A stretch of 45,218 nucleotides of DNA, from contig JAFYHV010000163.1 in the NCBI GenBank assembly GCA_017538995.1, positions 1-45,218 on the forward strand, written 5' to 3'. Of the stretch, positions 42,528 through 45,218 are shown piece after piece. Source of the DNA: Lachnospiraceae bacterium. Its GTDB lineage: Bacteria > Bacillota > Clostridia > Lachnospirales > Lachnospiraceae. Each line of letters opens with the position of its first letter. The first letter of the stretch is position 1. The notes below the pieces were generated by a model. The model was not told the DNA's origin. It ran no database searches and saw nothing but the letters and a program-made list of their open reading frames with translations. The position numbers and the translations under genes were made by a program.

Positions 42528-43283
42528 TTAAGCAATTACATCCTGCATATCGTAATATCCAGGCTCTTTTCCTGCAAGGAATTTAGCTGCCGTTAAAGCG
42601 CCTTTTGCAAAGATTGCTCTGGAATAAGCTGTATGGTTAAGAGTAATAACCTCATCTTCTCCTGCGAAAATAACATCGTGAATACCTACAATTGTACCGC
42701 CTCTTACTGCAGAAATACCAATCTCGTTTTCTCTTCTTGCTTCGCTTCTGCCTGTTCTGTCGTAAACGTAAGTATATTTGTTATCAAGTGATTCGTTGAT
42801 AGTATCAGCAAGTGCCAGAGCTGTTCCGCTCGGAGCATCTTTTTTCATTTTATGATGCTGTTCAACTATCTCGATATCAAAGCCTGCATTGCCTAAAACA
42901 GGTGCCGCTCCTTTTAAGAGTTTGATTAAAAGGTTAACACCGAGAGACATATTTGCGGATTTTAAAATAGCAATTTCTTTCGATGCTTCTTTTACTCTTG
43001 CCATCTGCTCTTCTGTTAAACCTGTAGTACAAAGAACTATAGGAAGCTTTTTCTCAAGGCAGTATGATAATAATCCGTCAACTGCATTCGCAAATGCAAA
43101 ATCAATTACAACATCAGCTTCAATATTGCACTCGGCAATACTTTTATATACCGGATAATCGTTTAATACTCCGTCAAATGGATCGATTCCCGCTACAATC
43201 TGCATATCGTTATCTTCTTTTACGAGTCTTGTAATAGCCTGTCCCATACGGCCGTTACATCCGTGCATAATTATTCTTAACAT
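42528..43283 (-). CDS. dapB: 4-hydroxy-tetrahydrodipicolinate reductase
   Basis: NAD(P)H-dependent step of lysine/diaminopimelate synthesis. About 251 aa from Met 43283 (MLRIIMHGCNGRMGQAI), the usual N terminus with the GxxGxMG cofactor motif at once. ATG 43310 is also in frame, but is only two bases from its AGGAGG and would add nine residues foreign to the family. Other motifs: VVIDFAFANAV, LCTTGLTEEQ, EQHHKMKKDAPSGTAL (catalytic His and substrate site) and IGISAVRGGTIVG. It is separated from dapA by a terminator and has its own promoter; hisA follows. Confidence 0.95.
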   Translation of the reverse strand: MLRIIMHGCNGRMGQAITRLVKEDNDMQIVAGIDPFDGVLNDYPVYKSIAECNIEADVVIDFAFANAVDGLLSYCLEKKLPIVLCTTGLTEEQMARVKEASKEIAILKSANMSLGVNLLIKLLKGAAPVLGNAGFDIEIVEQHHKMKKDAPSGTALALADTINESLDNKYTYVYDRTGRSEARRENEIGISAVRGGTIVGIHDVIFAGEDEVITLNHTAYSRAIFAKGALTAAKFLAGKEPGYYDMQDVIA

Positions 43284-43292
43284 ATCTTTTAT

Positions 43293-43310
43293 ATGCTCAT
43301 AAAAGAGCAT
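43293..43310 (-). promoter_or_regulatory. Hairpin between the SD and the likely dapB start
   Basis: ATGCTC/GAGCAT 6-bp perfect stem with a 6-base loop. AGGAGG lies immediately before it and ATG 43283 nine bases after it. When folded, the hairpin would bring the SD to roughly normal distance from ATG 43283; unfolded, the distance is too long. Confidence 0.4.
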
Positions 43311-43324
43311 TTCCTCCTTTTTCG

Positions 43325-43353
43325 ATTATACTCATAAAATAAATTTTTGTACA
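43325..43353 (-). promoter_or_regulatory. Promoter of dapB-hisA
   Basis: TGTACA (43348-43353), 17-bp spacer, TATAAT (43325-43330). The transcript would start near 43318, almost at the SD. Confidence 0.65.
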
Positions 43354-43359
43354 CAAAAA

Positions 43360-43380
43360 GGGCGCCTTTACAAGGTGCCC
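43360..43380 (-). terminator. Terminator of dapA
   Basis: GGGCGCCTT/AAGGTGCCC stem (one G-T pair) with T5 on the minus strand, 16 bases after the dapA stop. Confidence 0.85.
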
Positions 43381-43396
43381 TTAAGATTCTCAGAAA

Positions 43397-44281
43397 TTAT
43401 AACAATCCGTAAGCTTTCATCTCTTCTTTAAGAGCTTCTGCTTTTGCCTCGTCCATTGTGCAAAGCGGCGATCTGTAAACATCATCGCACATTCCCATAT
43501 AACTCATAGCCTTCTTAATAGGTATGGGATTTACCTCGCTGAATAAAGCATCGGTAAGAGGAACCGCTTTTAACTGCATTTCCATTGCTTCGGCAACCTT
43601 GCCTTCGGTAAACTTAGCACACATGTCATGAACATCTGCAGGAGCAATATTTGAAAGTACGGAGATAACTCCGAGTGCTCCGATAGACATAAACGGAAGT
43701 GTCATAATATCATCGCCACAGTAAATATCAACTTTACCTTTTGCGAGATGGGAAAGTCTTGCTGTCTGAGCAAGGTCTCCTGTAGCTTCCTTAACGCCTA
43801 CGATGTTTTCAACTTCGGTGCAAAGCTTAACGATTGTCTGAGGAAGGATGTTCACACCCGTTCTTCCGGGGATATTGTAAAGGATGCAGGGAATCTTAAC
43901 TGAATCTGCAATAGCCTTAAAATGTAAGAACAAACCTTTCTGAGTCGATTTATTGTAATAAGGTGATACGAGTAACAGTGCATCCGCACCTCTCTTTTCA
44001 GCCTCTGTTGACAAATGAATTGCCTCGGCTGTTGAGTTGGAGCCTGTTCCGGCGATAACCGGTACTCTGCCGTTTACGCGCTTGACGCAGGCCTCAATAA
44101 CGTCCAAATGCTCTTCATGACTCATCGTTGATGATTCGCCTGTTGTACCGCATACAACAATGGCGTCAGTCTTATGAGCGATCTGGAACTCAATATTCTT
44201 GTAAAACTGTTCGTAATCGACTTCACCGTTGGCTTTAAACGGTGTCACTATGGCTACTGCCGCGCCTGTAAAAACTGACAT
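43397..44281 (-). CDS. dapA: 4-hydroxy-tetrahydrodipicolinate synthase
   Basis: Condenses pyruvate with aspartate semialdehyde, the first lysine-branch step. 294 aa TIM barrel. T46/T47 in CGTTGES, YY at 108-109 in SPYYNKSTQKG, the catalytic Tyr135 in ILYNIPGRTGVN, and the Schiff-base Lys164 in GVKEATGD. GAAAGGAGAAGG lies upstream. It is transcribed alone from a consensus promoter, with no lysine riboswitch in the leader of about 25-30 nt; control would have to be allosteric or elsewhere. Confidence 0.98.
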   Translation of the reverse strand: MSVFTGAAVAIVTPFKANGEVDYEQFYKNIEFQIAHKTDAIVVCGTTGESSTMSHEEHLDVIEACVKRVNGRVPVIAGTGSNSTAEAIHLSTEAEKRGADALLLVSPYYNKSTQKGLFLHFKAIADSVKIPCILYNIPGRTGVNILPQTIVKLCTEVENIVGVKEATGDLAQTARLSHLAKGKVDIYCGDDIMTLPFMSIGALGVISVLSNIAPADVHDMCAKFTEGKVAEAMEMQLKAVPLTDALFSEVNPIPIKKAMSYMGMCDDVYRSPLCTMDEAKAEALKEEMKAYGLL

Positions 44282-44314
44282 TTTCGCCTTCTCCTTTCAA
44301 AAAAACTATGTTTA

Positions 44315-44342
44315 ATTATAACGAATAGCCTTTTTTTGTCAA
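44315..44342 (-). promoter_or_regulatory. Consensus promoter of dapA
   Basis: TTGACA (44337-44342), 16-bp spacer, TATAAT (44315-44320); both hexamers perfect. Confidence 0.9.
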
Positions 44343-44390
44343 TCAAATTTCTGATTAAATTCGCATTTATTTGTTAAATACTCATAAAAA

Positions 44391-44416
44391 AAATAATCCT
44401 TCAAAAAGGATTATTT
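44391..44416 (-). terminator. Terminator of thyA-folA
   Basis: AAATAATCCTT/AAGGATTATTT 11-bp stem with a T run on the minus strand, eight bases after the folA stop codon. Confidence 0.85.
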
Positions 44417-44423
44417 CTTAGAT

Positions 44424-44915
44424 TTATATTCTTTCATACTCCGTAAAAGCAAATGTATTGTCAAAGTATGTCTGCTCGTCCGATTCTTTTACCATCTTCC
44501 ACTCTTCATCCTCATCGAGATTGGGGAAGTAAGAATCGGCGCTGAAGGCTCTGTCAACTTTTGTAATGAAAGCCCTGTTACAGTAAGGAAGAAATTCCTT
44601 GTATACGCTCGAACCTCCGATTATATAAATATCTTCATCGTTATACTGCTTTAAAAGTTCCAAACACTCTTCAATCGAATGAACGTAAATCTCTCCGTCT
44701 TTTGATTCAAGATTTTTATTTGAAGTAATAACTATATTGGTTCTGTTTTTAAGAGGCTTCTGACCGGGAAACGAATCAAGGGTTTTTCTTCCCATAACAA
44801 CTACTTTTCCTGTGGTAGTCTCTCTGAAAAACTTCTGATCGGAAGGAATTCTTACAAGGAGTTCGTTTTTATATCCGATTCCCCAGTTGGCATCAACGCA
44901 GACAATTAAATTCAT
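44424..44915 (-). CDS. folA: Dihydrofolate reductase
   Basis: Reduces dihydrofolate to tetrahydrofolate with NADPH. 163 aa. N-terminal MNLIVCVDANWGIGYKNELL carries the WGIG/N loop; VVVMGRKTLDSFPG is the NADPH and folate segment; DIYIIGGSSVYKEFLP holds the GG pair; the C-terminal FAFTEYERI is typical. AAAGGAG is upstream. It starts 12 bases after thyA, giving the usual thyA-folA pairing that re-reduces the dihydrofolate made by thymidylate synthase. Confidence 0.97.
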   Translation of the reverse strand: MNLIVCVDANWGIGYKNELLVRIPSDQKFFRETTTGKVVVMGRKTLDSFPGQKPLKNRTNIVITSNKNLESKDGEIYVHSIEECLELLKQYNDEDIYIIGGSSVYKEFLPYCNRAFITKVDRAFSADSYFPNLDEDEEWKMVKESDEQTYFDNTFAFTEYERI

Positions 44916-44927
44916 TTTCTTCTCCTT

Positions 44928-45218
44928 TTATATAGCGATGGGAATATTCTCAATCTGAGGCCCCGTCACATAATTTTCAACCTTAACATCATCTCTCGTG
45001 AACTCATAAAAGTCATGAATGTCCGGATTTAACCAGAATGTGGGAGCATCATATGTAGGTCTGGAAATCAGTTCTTTTACGAGGGGAATATGTCTGTCGT
45101 AAATATGCGCATCTGCTATTACATGAACCAGCTCTCCTACTCTCATATCGCAGACCTGTGCGAGCATGTGAACAAGCACCGAATACTGAACCACATTCCA
45201 GTTGTTTGCCGCAAGCAC
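44928..45218 (-). CDS. thyA: Thymidylate synthase, C-terminal part (start outside window)
   Basis: The 96 codons present continue past the window edge; the 5' two thirds, including the catalytic Cys, are not visible. The visible part matches ThyA: NNWNVVQYSVLVHMLAQVC (helix with the folate/dUMP-contacting Asn region), VHVIADAHIYDRH (dUMP-binding His/Tyr motif) and the C-terminal end ENIPIAI. The first complete codon is GTG inside the gene, not a start. The gene is coupled to folA. Confidence 0.95.
   Translation of the reverse strand: MLAANNWNVVQYSVLVHMLAQVCDMRVGELVHVIADAHIYDRHIPLVKELISRPTYDAPTFWLNPDIHDFYEFTRDDVKVENYVTGPQIENIPIAI

Noticed and set aside
44282-44314. Lysine riboswitch before dapA, or SAM riboswitch before metA
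   Set aside because: The dapA leader is about 25-30 bases, and metA follows ligA by 10 bases; neither has room for a riboswitch.

Overview
The window is an AT-rich, gene-dense piece of a Gram-positive bacterial chromosome, most likely from the Clostridia and probably the Lachnospiraceae. The evidence is its housekeeping genes (dimeric-type GlyRS, EF-P with Lys32, PPDK with the catalytic residues of the Clostridium symbiosum enzyme), Clostridia-typical families (DUF1836, a DUF5688-like protein, YerC/YecD, DUF4349 lipoprotein), lipoprotein signal peptides, strong GGAGG ribosome binding sites and consensus sigma-A promoters. The family-level placement is inference. All but two protein genes lie on the minus strand; only yerC and a cold-shock gene are on the plus strand. 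I see no prophage, CRISPR array or insertion sequence. No gap longer than about 260 bases lacks a gene.

Layout from low to high coordinate, with transcription mostly right to left. 1-2612 is ppdK, almost complete and preceded by a long structured leader. 2870-8096 holds a lipoprotein, glyS, and a DUF4349 lipoprotein-era-recO cluster. 8197-13982 holds an M16C metalloprotease and a membrane EAL phosphodiesterase fused to a beta-helix-like repeat domain. 14043-19780 is a probable operon: RsuA-family pseudouridine synthase, ligA, metA, a catalytically dead rhomboid-like protein, a sigma-like protein without region 4, and a small unknown. 19836-25000 holds an SH3b protein, tRNA-Arg(CCG), a DUF5688-like gene, efp, birA-thiN and a zinc-ribbon membrane protein. 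25103-29178 holds comM-dprA and an orphan pilT. 29328-34405 holds rpsT, then lepA-hemW-HD-GYP, with a small inverted-repeat element between lepA and hemW. 34514-40063 holds a DUF1836 gene followed by a 1615-residue FAD oxidoreductase with enormous Glu/Val-rich tracts. 40289-41568 holds yerC, a degenerate LytM-like membrane protein and csp. 41746-45218 holds dapA, dapB, a eukaryotic-type hisA, and thyA-folA.

Functional themes are translation (GlyRS, EF-P, LepA, S20, Era, pseudouridine synthase, tRNA-Arg), DNA repair and uptake (LigA, RecO, DprA, ComM), lysine/methionine/histidine/folate metabolism, and c-di-GMP turnover (one EAL and one HD-GYP protein, with no intact GGDEF cyclase in the window). 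The least ordinary items are the EAL-beta-helix fusion, the giant acidic-repeat oxidoreductase, the sigma-like protein without region 4 next to a pseudo-rhomboid, and the ppdK leader. None is proven to be a new system; each is described with a test.
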